A stretch of DNA of 64,000 nt from Paenibacillus lautus NBRC 15380 (GCF_004000945.1 NZ_BIMF01000008.1:62001-126000); one strand, 5' to 3'. Numbered from the stretch's first letter, positions 41,952 through 51,930 are shown. Notes: generated by a model not told the origin, from the sequence alone. Program-made: numbers and translations.

Positions 41952-43541
41952 TTAAGATTGCTGTCTAAACTCCTGCGGAGAAACACGGTATACTTTTCTG
42001 AACATTTTGGAAAAATGCGAGAAGTTATGATAGCCAAAGGTTTTGGCTACTTCGGATATAGGAATGGTCGAGGTCAAGATTAAATCTTTCGCCTGCGACA
42101 TCCGGACAAACAATATGTAATCTGTAATCGATTCGCCTACCTCGCGTTTGAACAGACGGGACAGATAAGCAGGATTGAGATGTACAAAGCCGGCTAGCTG
42201 TTCTCTTGTGATCGGTTCGTGCAAATGCTCCTTTATATAGGATTGAATACGTTGTATCACGGAGCAATTCGAATGGAGCTGATCATGGATGACCTGAACA
42301 ACTTGAAGAACCGAAGCTTTCAATTGTTCAAGATTACGCGGCTGAGCATACAGATGAATTCCTGCCTGATCCTGAAACAACTCCAACGCAGACAGTCCAT
42401 TTTTATGAAGAATATAATGCACCATTTGCATAAATTCTTGCCGGAAGCCTTCAAGCTCACAAACCGAAAGTTGCGGATTTCGGCTCAGCTCTTCGATACG
42501 TCCATGAATCTCTCGCTGCATTTCTTCCAGCTGCCCATGCTCCATCAGGAGGGTCCAGGTCGATAGTCGCGGAATCATCGTCTTAATGGAATGGGTACCT
42601 AATGAAGCCAGCATATACACTTGGTTGGATTTATTCAAATTGTTGTACTCCATTTCCAGCAGCTGCCTGTATGTATCGGCAATTTCATACAAGGTGGAGT
42701 GATTGCCGATATAGCAGGAAATATTACAACCAAAGTAGGTATAACAGTCCTGAATGTATTTTTCACAGCGCAAGTTCAGTTCATGAGCAGCATCCCCCTC
42801 CGTCCCCTCTTCTCCAACAATAAGGACGACATTCACCCCCTGTTTGGTCTGAATGACCTCTCCTTTGCCGGCAGGCAGCAGCATTTCGGATGCACCTTTG
42901 CGGATGGCGTATTCCATGATCTCTTCATCCTTTGTGCTGAGCTCGCGCAGCCAGGATTCCACGCTCACCAGAACAGGCAAGAATACAGCATCTTGCAGTC
43001 CGCTAAGCTCATGCTCTTCAAGAACATCTGTAATATTAGCTGTGGTACAGACAATTCTGCCCGAAAAGACATCATTCCAGAACTTATCCGTGATCAGACT
43101 TTTTTTCTTCCGCCACAGCTCATAATACGGTTTGTAATGCTCGCGTATATGACGGAGTTCCTGCTCCTGTTGAATAGTTTGCAGCGCTTTGGCTATTGTT
43201 GCCTGAAGCACATCAAATTCTATCGGTTTTAACAAATAATCGAAGCCATCCAGCTGAATCGCTCTCTTCATGAAGTCAAAGGCGGAGTGGGCGGTTAAAA
43301 AAATGGTCTCTGTATCGGGAGAGATATCATTCACCCGCTCAAGCAGCTCAATTCCTGTCCCTTTGGGCATTTCAATATCACAGATCATAATATCAATCGG
43401 TGTACGTTCAAATACCTGTAATGCATCACGCATATTATAAGCCTCATACACTTCAGACACCTGCAGATCCTGCCAATTCACGCCGCTTTTAATTCCCATT
43501 ACTGCATAGATCTCGTCATCTACAATAAGTGCCCTATACAT
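41952..43541 (-). CDS. Response regulator with AraC output domain (YesN-like)
   Basis: A 529-residue protein. The receiver domain (1-120) has the acidic pocket VDDE, the phospho-acceptor Asp in MICDIEMPKG (about residue 54), LTAHS and the conserved Lys in YLLKPI. A long middle region (130-420) of unknown fold follows, as in YesN-type regulators. At the C-terminus two AraC helix-turn-helix motifs appear (REQLAGFVHLNPAYLSRLFK, then ISEVAKTFGYHNFSHFSKMF). It is the partner of the sensor kinase encoded 22 bases upstream and should activate the adjacent sugar importer. Confidence 0.92.
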   Translation of the reverse strand: MYRALIVDDEIYAVMGIKSGVNWQDLQVSEVYEAYNMRDALQVFERTPIDIMICDIEMPKGTGIELLERVNDISPDTETIFLTAHSAFDFMKRAIQLDGFDYLLKPIEFDVLQATIAKALQTIQQEQELRHIREHYKPYYELWRKKKSLITDKFWNDVFSGRIVCTTANITDVLEEHELSGLQDAVFLPVLVSVESWLRELSTKDEEIMEYAIRKGASEMLLPAGKGEVIQTKQGVNVVLIVGEEGTEGDAAHELNLRCEKYIQDCYTYFGCNISCYIGNHSTLYEIADTYRQLLEMEYNNLNKSNQVYMLASLGTHSIKTMIPRLSTWTLLMEHGQLEEMQREIHGRIEELSRNPQLSVCELEGFRQEFMQMVHYILHKNGLSALELFQDQAGIHLYAQPRNLEQLKASVLQVVQVIHDQLHSNCSVIQRIQSYIKEHLHEPITREQLAGFVHLNPAYLSRLFKREVGESITDYILFVRMSQAKDLILTSTIPISEVAKTFGYHNFSHFSKMFRKVYRVSPQEFRQQS

Positions 43542-43563
43542 GCGACTACCCCCATACAGATCA

Positions 43564-45315
43564 TCAATATGAAGTAAACTCCTCTACCGTTAAGAAAGGA
43601 AGTACAATTCTTATCCTGGCTCCGGAATCCGGAACGTTATCAAACTCGAGGCGAGTCATGTGCCCAAAGATATGCTTAAGACGGTACTGCACATTGGTGA
43701 TTCCTAAATGCTCCCCTTTCTGATTCTCCATGAAACCACCCGATTGCAATTGCTCCAGCACTTCTTTGGAGAAGCCACTCCCGTTATCGGCGATAACAAT
43801 CTCCAATTGATCATGTACGGAAAGGCTGATATGTATGGCAATATGAAACGGATGATCCATGAAATCAAATCCGTATTTAATTGCATTTTCGATAAAAGGC
43901 TGAATTAAGAGCGGCGGAATTGCCGCTTGCTCTGCACCATCCGATATGTGTATTTCATAGGTGACTCGCTCTGGAAACCGGACCTGCTGTATTTTGATAT
44001 AACTCTCCATATGCTCCATTTCTTCCGCAATCGTCACCGCGATTTGATTCGTCTTCGTTGTAAAACGGAAGTACTTGACGAGGTTCATGCACATGAGCTG
44101 GATCACGCTATAATTCTTAATTTCAGCCAAATTGTAAACGATATTGATGGAATTCAATAAAAAATGGGGATTGATTTGGAGCTGTAAATGCTTGAGTTCG
44201 GCCTTATGCGCCTTGATCTGTTCCTCGTATACGCTGATCTTCAGCTCATGGATCTCGGAGGCCATGCTGTTGAAAGTTTCGTTGATTATGGTGAATTCCT
44301 TCGCTTTAGAAGCATGAAGCCGCGTACTCCAGTCCCCGTGCTTGATCCTGCGCATTCCGCGGACAAGATTATTCATGGGCTTGAGGAAAATCTCATTGAG
44401 ATAAACCAAATAAATAATCAGAATGATTAAAGCCACGATGGATATGATGATAATCCCTCTCCGAAAGTGATACAGATTCTTCAGCATCTGGGACTCGGGT
44501 ACAAAAGCGCTTAATATGACATCTGTGCCCTGAATTTGATTCATGACTACGATATATTTTCGATCGTCCTTCTTCACGATTTGATACACTTCGTTGGATT
44601 CAGAGGCACGAGAGGTATTCAGGCGGTTCGTTCCGATAGCTGACGTGTTGGTAATCAATTCTCCCTGCTCATTCACAAAGCTGGCAAAGCCATATTCCAG
44701 ATGAATCAAATCCAGCGGTATCATCAAGTTCTCGAGTTCTACAAATGCCCCGAGGTAAAAATCATCTCCCGTATCCACCAGTCTGATCAACGCGTATTTA
44801 TGCTGGCTGTACTCAATAGCCTTCCATTCCCGGAAATAGGCGCTCTCCGGCTGAACCTCCTTAACCAACTGTTCAATGGTGGTTTTGATGGATAACAGCT
44901 CTTCGTAGGATTGAGTCTTGATTGGTGTAGTGAATAAGTCCTGCTTCTGTACGGAGTAGATAAATTGAAGATCGACGCTATTGTCAAACCGGTGATAACG
45001 AGTAAGCGTATTCAAGATTCTGGCCTTGGCAAGATAGTACTCATCGGGATCATTCAGAAGCTGTGAGAGCGCCGCAATGTTCGGATCTTCAACAGCAATA
45101 TTGTACAAAAAATTCGTTTCCTTGTTCAGGGCTGCCTCGATCTGGTGCGAATAGAGTATCATCGAATTTTTATTCGAGTCCGCCACCTGCTCCCTGATCG
45201 TATTGGATGCATAGTAGTTGTTGTAGAGAAGCAGGGCCACAAGAGGAACCGCAATCGTAACGAAACCGATGATTAGCTTAAAGCGAAGCGAGTCTTTAAT
45301 ATTCAACATATGCAT
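43564..45315 (-). CDS. Sensor histidine kinase (YesM-like)
   Basis: A 583-residue membrane kinase. Two transmembrane helices (FKLIIGFVTIAVPLVALLLY near the start and GIIIISIVALIILIIYLVYL near 300) flank an extracellular sensor domain. A HAMP linker follows. The phospho-acceptor His sits in LQLQINPHFLLNSINIVYNL (about residue 395), the His_kinase signature of the LytS/YesM class, and the ATP-binding site shows LIQPFIENAIKYGF and IADNGSGF. It faces the response regulator gene downstream and lies in the importer operon, so it probably senses the sugar or its binding protein. Confidence 0.92.
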   Translation of the reverse strand: MHMLNIKDSLRFKLIIGFVTIAVPLVALLLYNNYYASNTIREQVADSNKNSMILYSHQIEAALNKETNFLYNIAVEDPNIAALSQLLNDPDEYYLAKARILNTLTRYHRFDNSVDLQFIYSVQKQDLFTTPIKTQSYEELLSIKTTIEQLVKEVQPESAYFREWKAIEYSQHKYALIRLVDTGDDFYLGAFVELENLMIPLDLIHLEYGFASFVNEQGELITNTSAIGTNRLNTSRASESNEVYQIVKKDDRKYIVVMNQIQGTDVILSAFVPESQMLKNLYHFRRGIIIISIVALIILIIYLVYLNEIFLKPMNNLVRGMRRIKHGDWSTRLHASKAKEFTIINETFNSMASEIHELKISVYEEQIKAHKAELKHLQLQINPHFLLNSINIVYNLAEIKNYSVIQLMCMNLVKYFRFTTKTNQIAVTIAEEMEHMESYIKIQQVRFPERVTYEIHISDGAEQAAIPPLLIQPFIENAIKYGFDFMDHPFHIAIHISLSVHDQLEIVIADNGSGFSKEVLEQLQSGGFMENQKGEHLGITNVQYRLKHIFGHMTRLEFDNVPDSGARIRIVLPFLTVEEFTSY

Positions 45316-45472
45316 ACACTACCCCGGCTCCATGAAAGGTTAGCAGAATGTGCTTCCTCAGTATAGTAGGTCATCTACACTCTGAGTATAGTCACATACA
45401 GGAAAAAAAGGAATCCCTTATAGGACACACAACGATAGTCCCGGTTCGGAATCCCCCTATTCCTTATCTTCG

Positions 45473-46993
45473 TTACTTCTGAGTTTCTGCCCACGCCGCC
45501 AGCTGCTTTTCAACTTCGGCTTTAACTTTATCAAAGCCGGCAGATTTCCGTTTTTCTTTCCACTTGGCAATGATTTTTTCAGGATCCACCGCTCCGGATC
45601 TTAACGAAGCTCCAAACTCTTTCTCCACATTCGCAATGGATGCCATCTCCGATTTGACAGGCTCTTGATTAAAGGCAAATCCAAGCGCGATGGAATGCTC
45701 CGCTCTTTCATTAAACTTCTTGAACTCTTCCCACTTATTCGGATCCTCGTTTGCCCATAGATAGGAATTGAACTGATTCCCGAACATCCAGCCCCCCGGA
45801 TTCGGATAAGTTTGCGTGTCCGCGTTCACGCCTTCGGGAAAATCAATCATGTTATCGGATTTCTTAACATAGTGAATGCCTTCGATACCCCAATCCAGCA
45901 TATTGAGCAGCTTCGGATCGCTATACAGCAGATTAAGGAACATCATGGCTCGTGCAGGATCTTTGGACGTTCGTGAAATACCCAGCATCGCGCCTTGCGC
46001 GTCTCCTGTCGTCGTAAACGGCTCCGCCGTTTCGACTTGTACCACCTCAACGCCCGAGCTTATGGTCATCTCCTTGTCTTTCCCTGGCTTCAAGGATTGG
46101 GCAACCGCAAAGGCTTTACCCGCCTTAATCATATTCATGCCTTGATCAGCGTCTGATGTCAGGATATCCTTATCAAACCAACCGTTCTGATTCCACTGAT
46201 GCATCCGTTTATAAAATTCAATGAACTTCGGATCCTCTAGGGTATCCACGGCTCTCAGCTCTTTACTTCCCCGAGGAATCGAGAGATTGGCAACGATGCC
46301 ATCATAATTGGCTGCTTCCCAAATGTTTGTGAATTTGCTTGAAACGATTGGAGTCACGCCAGGTTCATTGTCCTTAATGGTTTGGAACATGGCTTCCATA
46401 TCTTCCAGCGTCTTGACGCCATTCGTATCAAACTTGTATTTATCAACCAACTTCTTGTCGAGTAGGAATCCGAAACCCTGGCCGAATTCTTTCTTGGTAG
46501 GAAGTGCGTACAGCTTGCCGCCAATTCTGGATCCTTTAATAAATTCCTCGCCAAGGATACCCGGAATATCTTTTCCGTGTTGGGCCATCAAATCATCAAG
46601 TTCCAGATACTGCCCTTTAGCGACATCCTTCGGATACGAGAACCAGCTGGCCGTAAACATCAGATCAAACGGCTCATTCGAGATTTTCATCAAGTTGGTC
46701 TTATCATCCCAAGAAGCCCACTCAATAGGCTTTAGCTCAATGGTTGCATTTATCTTTTCTGTAAGATATTTGCTCATCTCTTCCTGAACAAGCTGCAAGT
46801 CTTTGGGAGCGGTTGCCGGATATACGAGCGTTATTTTATAAGGATTGAGTGAGGAATCTGAATTTTGGCCTGTTTCATCGGTTTGTTTGCCCCCGGTATC
46901 GGAAGTATTTTCGGTTCCCCCCTTACTGCAGCCTGTTAATGCCAGCATTCCGCAAAGCATGATCATAAGCACCAAATGATGCGCTTTTTTCAT
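45473..46993 (-). CDS. Sugar-binding lipoprotein (LplA-like)
   Basis: A 506-residue lipoprotein. The signal peptide ends in ALTGCSKGG (Cys near residue 22), followed by a Thr/Ser/Asn linker. The mature part has KITLVYPATAPKDLQLVQEE and ends KLLGxx-like motifs typical of the large LplA binding proteins, including AIGLGFAFNQEPVKSEMASI near residue 445 (here as SIALGFAFNQ). ATG 46993 is preferred to an upstream TTG. It belongs with the LplC- and LplB-like permeases. The substrate is a complex carbohydrate, perhaps amino-sugar containing given the nagA operon next door. Confidence 0.88.
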   Translation of the reverse strand: MKKAHHLVLMIMLCGMLALTGCSKGGTENTSDTGGKQTDETGQNSDSSLNPYKITLVYPATAPKDLQLVQEEMSKYLTEKINATIELKPIEWASWDDKTNLMKISNEPFDLMFTASWFSYPKDVAKGQYLELDDLMAQHGKDIPGILGEEFIKGSRIGGKLYALPTKKEFGQGFGFLLDKKLVDKYKFDTNGVKTLEDMEAMFQTIKDNEPGVTPIVSSKFTNIWEAANYDGIVANLSIPRGSKELRAVDTLEDPKFIEFYKRMHQWNQNGWFDKDILTSDADQGMNMIKAGKAFAVAQSLKPGKDKEMTISSGVEVVQVETAEPFTTTGDAQGAMLGISRTSKDPARAMMFLNLLYSDPKLLNMLDWGIEGIHYVKKSDNMIDFPEGVNADTQTYPNPGGWMFGNQFNSYLWANEDPNKWEEFKKFNERAEHSIALGFAFNQEPVKSEMASIANVEKEFGASLRSGAVDPEKIIAKWKEKRKSAGFDKVKAEVEKQLAAWAETQK

Positions 46994-47098
46994 ATCCCTG
47001 AGTTCTCCTCTCAACTTTCAACTTTTTATATAAGGCACGAATTGGAGTACGAATCGCCTAACCTGCCCCACCTCCTCTAATGAACGATCTTATGGCTG

Positions 47099-48001
47099 CT
47101 AACCTTTTACGGCACCGGTTGTGATCCCGCTAATGTAATACTTCTGGAAGAACGGGTAGGCGAACATCAAGGGGGCAATGCCGACAATCGCAAGTGCCAT
47201 GCGGACGGTTTCCCTTGGCATCTTGGCGAGCAGGTCCCCAACCTGAGCAGAGCTGTTAGACTTCATTAGAAGATACTGAATGTTAGTGAGCGTCTTTGTC
47301 ATCAGATATTGGATGTTATATAACTCCGGTTTATCGATAAACAGCATACAGTTGTACCAGTCATTCCAGTACGATAACGTGTTGAACAGTCCAATCGTGG
47401 CCATAATCGGCAAAGAAAGCGGAACAACGATTTTAAAGAAAATCTTCAGTTCGCTTGCACCGTCAATCGTCGCGGATTCAACCACGGATTCAGGTATGGT
47501 GGAGGCGAAAAAGCTCCGCATGAGCAGCACATTGAATGCACTTAACAGCAAGTTGGGAATGATCATGGCGAAAATTGTATTTTTCAGATCAAACATATTC
47601 ACATAAGTGATATACCAAGGTACCATTCCGCCGCCAAACAGCATGGTGAAAAATATATAGAAAGAAATGGTGCGGCGAAACGGCAGCTCGGGCCTGGATA
47701 ACGGATATGCAAAAAGTGCTGTTATCAACAGGCTTACGACGGTTCCAACCAGCGTGGTCAAGATCGTAACGCCGTAAGCTTTCGCTATTTCCGAAAAATC
47801 ATGGAATAAAAATTGATAGGCTGCAAAGCTGATCTGACTAGGTAACAATGAGTAACCGTTCTGTAGAATGGAATCTTCACTGGATATCGACACCATAAAG
47901 ACCAGGATGAACGGAATTAACGAAGCGACTGTAAAGGCCCAGAAGAATAGGTGAATCATTGATGCGCCGATCCATTTTTTAATACTCCATTCCTTCACCA
48001 T
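47099..48001 (-). CDS. Sugar ABC transporter permease (LplC-like)
   Basis: A 300-residue, six-helix permease. The EAA loop is ESVVESATIDGASELKIFFK, and FSRPELPF-like and FGGGMVPWYITY segments mark the LplC branch of COG0395 permeases, which pair with large binding proteins. It begins at ATG 48001 and follows the LplB-like gene by 22 bases. It builds the importer with the next and previous genes; again no ATPase is encoded locally. Confidence 0.92.
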   Translation of the reverse strand: MVKEWSIKKWIGASMIHLFFWAFTVASLIPFILVFMVSISSEDSILQNGYSLLPSQISFAAYQFLFHDFSEIAKAYGVTILTTLVGTVVSLLITALFAYPLSRPELPFRRTISFYIFFTMLFGGGMVPWYITYVNMFDLKNTIFAMIIPNLLLSAFNVLLMRSFFASTIPESVVESATIDGASELKIFFKIVVPLSLPIMATIGLFNTLSYWNDWYNCMLFIDKPELYNIQYLMTKTLTNIQYLLMKSNSSAQVGDLLAKMPRETVRMALAIVGIAPLMFAYPFFQKYYISGITTGAVKG

Positions 48002-48023
48002 TTCTACCTCCCTCCCCCCTCTG

Positions 48024-48950
48024 TTAAAATAAAGCGTCTCGTTTATTAATGCGTCTTACTGCCGTATTTGCTACTAGGATGAGCACCAAACAAACGACGG
48101 ATTGATAGAATCCAGCTGCTGTCGACATGCCGATATCTCCCGATTGAATCATGGCACGATAGACAAAGGTATCGATGGTATTCGTTGTCGGGATCAGAGC
48201 GCCAGTATTCATAGGAACCTGATAGAATAATCCAAAGTCCGACCGGAGAATGCCGCTGACCGCAAGCAGGGTCATGGTGGTGATGACAGGCAAAATAAGC
48301 GGGATGGTGATCCGGGTCATCTGCTTCCACTTGGTTGCACCATCGATCGTGGCAGCTTCATAGTATTCTTTGTCTATTCCAATAATGGAAGCAAAATAGA
48401 TGATGGATAGATAACCTACGTTCTTCCATGCATTTACGATGACCAGGATGTAAGGCCAATACTTGGGTTCCCCGTACCAAGACACCGCCTCAGAACCAAA
48501 CCAATGGATCAATAATCTGTTCACAAGACCACTATCCACATTCAAAAAGCTGTATACCAGATAGGCAACCACGACCATCGAGATGATATGCGGCAGCAGG
48601 AATGTGCTTTGATAGAACCGGCTGATCGCTTTATCCTTAATTTCATTAATCAGCAGTGCTACCAGAACGGCTAAAACCAGATTAAGCACAATAAAAACGA
48701 AATTGTAAAGGAAGGTATTTCGGGTAATGATGTACGCATCCTGTGAGTTGAACAAGAATTTAAAGTTATCGAAACCGGCCCACGCACTTCCCCATATACC
48801 ATCGACATAATTATAGTTTTTAAATGCTAGAATTACGCCGTACATCGGGACATAGTTGTTGATGAACAAGTAGACGATCCCCGGCAATGTCATTAGCAGC
48901 AGCCACTTATACTTCTTCAGCCTCTTCTTTAAATGAGACGAACCCCTCAT
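48024..48950 (-). CDS. Sugar ABC transporter permease (LplB-like)
   Basis: A 308-residue permease beginning MRGSSHLKKRLKKYKWLLLM, with the typical LPGIVYLFINNYVPMYGVIL first helix of LplB proteins and the EAA loop EYYEAATIDGATKWKQMTRI. ATG 48950 lies seven bases after AAGGGG; the longer open frame has no such support. It is the first gene of the importer operon. Confidence 0.92.
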   Translation of the reverse strand: MRGSSHLKKRLKKYKWLLLMTLPGIVYLFINNYVPMYGVILAFKNYNYVDGIWGSAWAGFDNFKFLFNSQDAYIITRNTFLYNFVFIVLNLVLAVLVALLINEIKDKAISRFYQSTFLLPHIISMVVVAYLVYSFLNVDSGLVNRLLIHWFGSEAVSWYGEPKYWPYILVIVNAWKNVGYLSIIYFASIIGIDKEYYEAATIDGATKWKQMTRITIPLILPVITTMTLLAVSGILRSDFGLFYQVPMNTGALIPTTNTIDTFVYRAMIQSGDIGMSTAAGFYQSVVCLVLILVANTAVRRINKRDALF

Positions 48951-49123
48951 GTGCCAGCCCCTTCTTATCACGTCATGTAAACCTTTACATCCCCATTCTA
49001 TAACCAATGATTCTGGTCAACCACTATCCATATGACTTTCTGATACCACAATGGTGACTTCTTTTCATCCGACTACAAATTGAATCAACAAAGTCCGGAT
49101 AAGCTGTTGAAGTTTTTAATTGC

Positions 49124-49166
49124 AAAAAAGGGGGCCCCAAAAGGTCCATAGACCTTGGGGCCCCCC
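49124..49166 (-). terminator. Strong terminator after nagA
   Basis: GGGGGCCCCAA pairs with TTGGGGCCCCC, inner AGGTC/GACCT, loop CATA; six A on the left give the T run. It separates nagA from the importer operon. Confidence 0.9.
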
Positions 49167-49243
49167 GCTGTAAGTTGCATGACGAAACGCGTACGAATCC
49201 TTCTTCCAATCGCAAGTCATGCTTGATTAATATAAAACAGGCT

Positions 49244-50395
49244 TTATCGGTAGATTTCACCCTCAATCATCGTCCACTGCACTTGATATCTTTCGTCCAT
49301 TAGGACGAGATCCGCATCGTATCCGACCTCGATTTTTCCTTTATGAGATAAATCTAGAATACGGGCCGGCGTTGTTGAAGCCATGTGCACGGCATCCTCC
49401 ATTGATATTCCGTTAGCTGCGGTCAGACGTAAAGCTTCATTCATAGTCACGGTACTCGATGCTAAAGTGCCATCCGCAAGCCTTGCAATCCCCTCGGAAA
49501 CGGTAACATGATGACCTCCAAACATATAAGTACCATCACCTAATCCCATCGCCTGAAGCGCATCCGTAATAAGCACCATGCCTTCAGGCCCTTTGAGTCG
49601 GTGCATTAATCTGACAATGGCTGGATGGAGATGGACTTGATCGACAATCGCTTGCAGGCTTACATGGGGTTCTTCGAATGCGGCTACAATCAATCCGGGA
49701 TCTCGATGGTGAATCGGTCTCATGCCGTTAAAACAATGGGTTACATGACTCGCTCCGGCTGCGAAAGCCAGCTTTGCTTCCTCGTACGTGGCATCGCAAT
49801 GAGCTACGGCAATCACAACATCCTGCTCTTTCAGATAGGATATGAGCTCCAATCCTCCAGGCAATTCTGGTGCGATCGTTACCATTTTAATGAGCGAACC
49901 CGCTTCCTGAAAAATCAACTTTATTTCTTCCAGATTCGGATGGCGAAGATATTTCTCGTTTTGCATCCCTTTACGCTTCGGATTCAAATAGGGTCCTTCC
50001 AAGTGAATGCCAGCGATCCTTGCCCCTTGTTCTCGTCCGATTACAGATTTCACGCTGCGAATCATGTTCAGCAGGTCTTCCATCGTCGAACTCACGGAAG
50101 TTGCCAGAAACGAGGTGCATCCGGTTGCAGCACAAGCCCGTGATACTTCTTGAATGCTGTCCTCGGTTCCGTCCATCATGTCATAGCCGTTGGCCCCATG
50201 AATATGAACATCAATCATCCCCGGTAAGAGCCACATTCCTTTGCCATCAATTCGTTCATCATCACCTTCGATCTTTTCAATTTCTTGCGTCGGTTCTATT
50301 CTCGTCAACTTCCCGTTCGCAATCCAGACCGTTGCAGAAGGAAGTATTTGATTAGGCAGATGGACTTTAACATGTTGAATGATTTTGTTGTTCAT
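49244..50395 (-). CDS. nagA: N-acetylglucosamine-6-phosphate deacetylase
   Basis: A 383-residue amidohydrolase. The metal-binding motifs of NagA are all visible: GMIDVHIHGANGYD (about 57-70), HLEGPYLNP with the catalytic-site Glu (about 133), VAHCDATYEEA, THCFNGMRPIHHR and LITDALQAMG with the catalytic Asp. It converts GlcNAc-6-phosphate to glucosamine-6-phosphate and acetate in the cytoplasm. Its start overlaps the stop of the DeoR-type regulator by four bases (ATGA). nagB is not in the window. The neighbouring importer with YesM/YesN could bring in the amino sugar. Confidence 0.92.
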   Translation of the reverse strand: MNNKIIQHVKVHLPNQILPSATVWIANGKLTRIEPTQEIEKIEGDDERIDGKGMWLLPGMIDVHIHGANGYDMMDGTEDSIQEVSRACAATGCTSFLATSVSSTMEDLLNMIRSVKSVIGREQGARIAGIHLEGPYLNPKRKGMQNEKYLRHPNLEEIKLIFQEAGSLIKMVTIAPELPGGLELISYLKEQDVVIAVAHCDATYEEAKLAFAAGASHVTHCFNGMRPIHHRDPGLIVAAFEEPHVSLQAIVDQVHLHPAIVRLMHRLKGPEGMVLITDALQAMGLGDGTYMFGGHHVTVSEGIARLADGTLASSTVTMNEALRLTAANGISMEDAVHMASTTPARILDLSHKGKIEVGYDADLVLMDERYQVQWTMIEGEIYR

Positions 50396-51180
50396 TTCGA
50401 CTCAACTCCATTCTGTTGGTTATGAGCCTGACACTCTATAAGTGTAATATTTTTGTGGTCTAATATTTCTTGTATTTCAATGGGAATCGATTGATCGGTT
50501 ACAATAATATCCACGTGATCAAAGTCTAACTTGAACCTCGATTTCACCCCGAATTTTGTATGATCCGCAACGAGTATAACCTGGTCCGAGCGCCGCGCCA
50601 TTTCTCTCTTCACCCGGACATCTTCTTCATATGGATAATAGAGTCCGTCAGGTTGAATTGCCGTCGCACCGATGAACGCTTTGTCGGCACGGATTTCACT
50701 GATTTTATCAATGACGGAAGGACCGTATAATAACCGATTTTGGGTATGCAGGTAACCGCCGAGCACGTAGATGCTCAGATCATCTCGCTTGGAGAGTATT
50801 CCTACGTTATCTATGGAATGCGTAACCGCTGTTATCTGTTTTGCTCGAATATGTTCCGCTACAAATTGTACGGTCGTAGATACGTCCAAGAATACAGTTT
50901 CATGGTCCCGAATCAGTTTAGCGGCATGCTCGCCTATCATGTTCTTGCTCGTGGGCTCATCAATAAGTCGTTCCTGATAAGAAGTAAGTTCCTTTTGCAG
51001 TTCAGGCAAGGCTACCCCTCCGTGCGTTCGAACAACAACTCCTTCTTGAACTAATCTGACGATATCCCTGCGCGCGGTATCCCGCGACACTTGAAAGAAC
51101 GAGCATATCTCTCCAACACTCATCGTTTTATGTTGTTTTAAGTAATCCAGGATTTTTACTAATCGTTCCTCTTGGAACAC
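50392..51180 (-). CDS. DeoR family regulator of nagA
   Basis: A 262-residue regulator. The DeoR winged helix is at 1-57 (RLVKILDYLKQHKTMSVGEI, FFQVSRDTARRDIVRLVQEG, VVVRTHGGVAL) and the sugar-phosphate sensor domain at 75-235 (ETVFLDVSTTVQFVAEHI, YVLGGYLHTQNRLLYGPSVI, VILVADHTKFG). It is coupled to nagA and probably represses this operon until an amino-sugar phosphate accumulates. Three TAAGTA elements in phase with the helix lie just upstream (51198-51234) and are the best candidate binding site. Confidence 0.9.
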   Translation of the reverse strand: MFQEERLVKILDYLKQHKTMSVGEICSFFQVSRDTARRDIVRLVQEGVVVRTHGGVALPELQKELTSYQERLIDEPTSKNMIGEHAAKLIRDHETVFLDVSTTVQFVAEHIRAKQITAVTHSIDNVGILSKRDDLSIYVLGGYLHTQNRLLYGPSVIDKISEIRADKAFIGATAIQPDGLYYPYEEDVRVKREMARRSDQVILVADHTKFGVKSRFKLDFDHVDIIVTDQSIPIEIQEILDHKNITLIECQAHNQQNGVESK

Positions 51181-51197
51181 ATCCTATCCCTCCTATT

Positions 51198-51234
51198 TAA
51201 GTATTTAGATCCTATGTATAAGTATATATAAGTA
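51198..51234. promoter_or_regulatory. Phased TAAGTA repeats, putative DeoR operator
   Basis: TAAGTA occurs at 51198, 51219 and 51229, with start-to-start spacings of 21 and 10 bp, which is two and one helical turns. DeoR proteins often bind direct repeats of this kind. The array lies 18-54 bp upstream of the regulator start. Confidence 0.5.
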
Positions 51235-51286
51235 ATTTGAAACAAACAATAAGCAAATGTAAGTTTGTTATTATTTTTGTTAAAAC

Positions 51287-51312
51287 AAAAAACCACGATC
51301 ATCGCGGTTTTT
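51287..51312. terminator. Hairpin with A/T flanks
   Basis: AAAACCACGAT pairs with ATCGCGGTTTT with one mismatch, flanked by A and T runs. It probably ends the transcript of the HbpS-like gene. Confidence 0.65.
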
Positions 51313-51396
51313 AAAGTGTGCAGATGCTAGCCCTTCGACATTTTCATTCCGGCAATCGTGACATAAGTCCATATACATACGCAGATAGAATGAAGA

Positions 51397-51425
51397 CAGG
51401 CCGCTTCTTGCGCAGAAGCAGCCTG
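51397..51425 (-). terminator. Second hairpin downstream of the HbpS-like gene
   Basis: CAGGC-CGCTTCT pairs with AGAAGC-AGCCTG around loop TGCGC. It lies 29 bases past the stop; no strong T run, so it may stabilise the mRNA. Confidence 0.5.
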
Positions 51426-51453
51426 CCCTTACAATCGAAGCATGATAGCCAAC

Positions 51454-51930
51454 TTAATAAGTAAACGATTGTTTTACAGTGCCAATCCGAGCGTTTGCAT
51501 ATTGGATTTCATTACATCTCATATTTTCAAACGCTTGCACTGCTGCATTAGCAACGTCAATATCTTGTGCGCTTGTTCCTCCACTTACACCAATGCCACC
51601 GACAACCCTTCCTTCATGGACCAAAGGTATTCCTCCGCCAAGAATAACAACTTTCCCCTGATTCGTCGTGTTAATACCAAATGTAGCCCCTCCTGGAAGC
51701 GCAGATTGCGCTAAATTTGCCGTAGGCATTTGCATAGCTACGCTGGTCCAAGCCTTGCCTATGGCAATATCAATACCTGCTATTCTAGCATTATCCATCC
51801 TATGAAAGGCAATGAGGTTCCCCCCTTCATCAACGATCGCTACGTCAGAGTTGAGTCCCATTTGTCTGGCACTTTGTTCAGCGATTTCCAATAACTTCTT
51901 CGCAGTCGTTAAAGTGAGTTTGTACATCAT
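51454..51930 (-). CDS. GlcG/HbpS-like heme-binding domain protein
   Basis: A 158-residue protein consisting of one HbpS/GlcG domain: LTLTTAKKLLEIAEQSARQM, VAIVDEGGNLIAFHRMDNA, GKAWTSVAMQMPTANLAQSA and VVILGGGIPLVHEGRVVGGI, then GVSGGTSAQDIDVANAAV. This domain binds heme or cofactors in Streptomyces HbpS and is often linked to glycolate or propanediol metabolism, but isolated copies have no proven role. There is no signal peptide, so it is cytosolic. It stands alone between terminators, preceded by AAAGGGGAGCT. Confidence 0.85.
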   Translation of the reverse strand: MMYKLTLTTAKKLLEIAEQSARQMGLNSDVAIVDEGGNLIAFHRMDNARIAGIDIAIGKAWTSVAMQMPTANLAQSALPGGATFGINTTNQGKVVILGGGIPLVHEGRVVGGIGVSGGTSAQDIDVANAAVQAFENMRCNEIQYANARIGTVKQSFTY

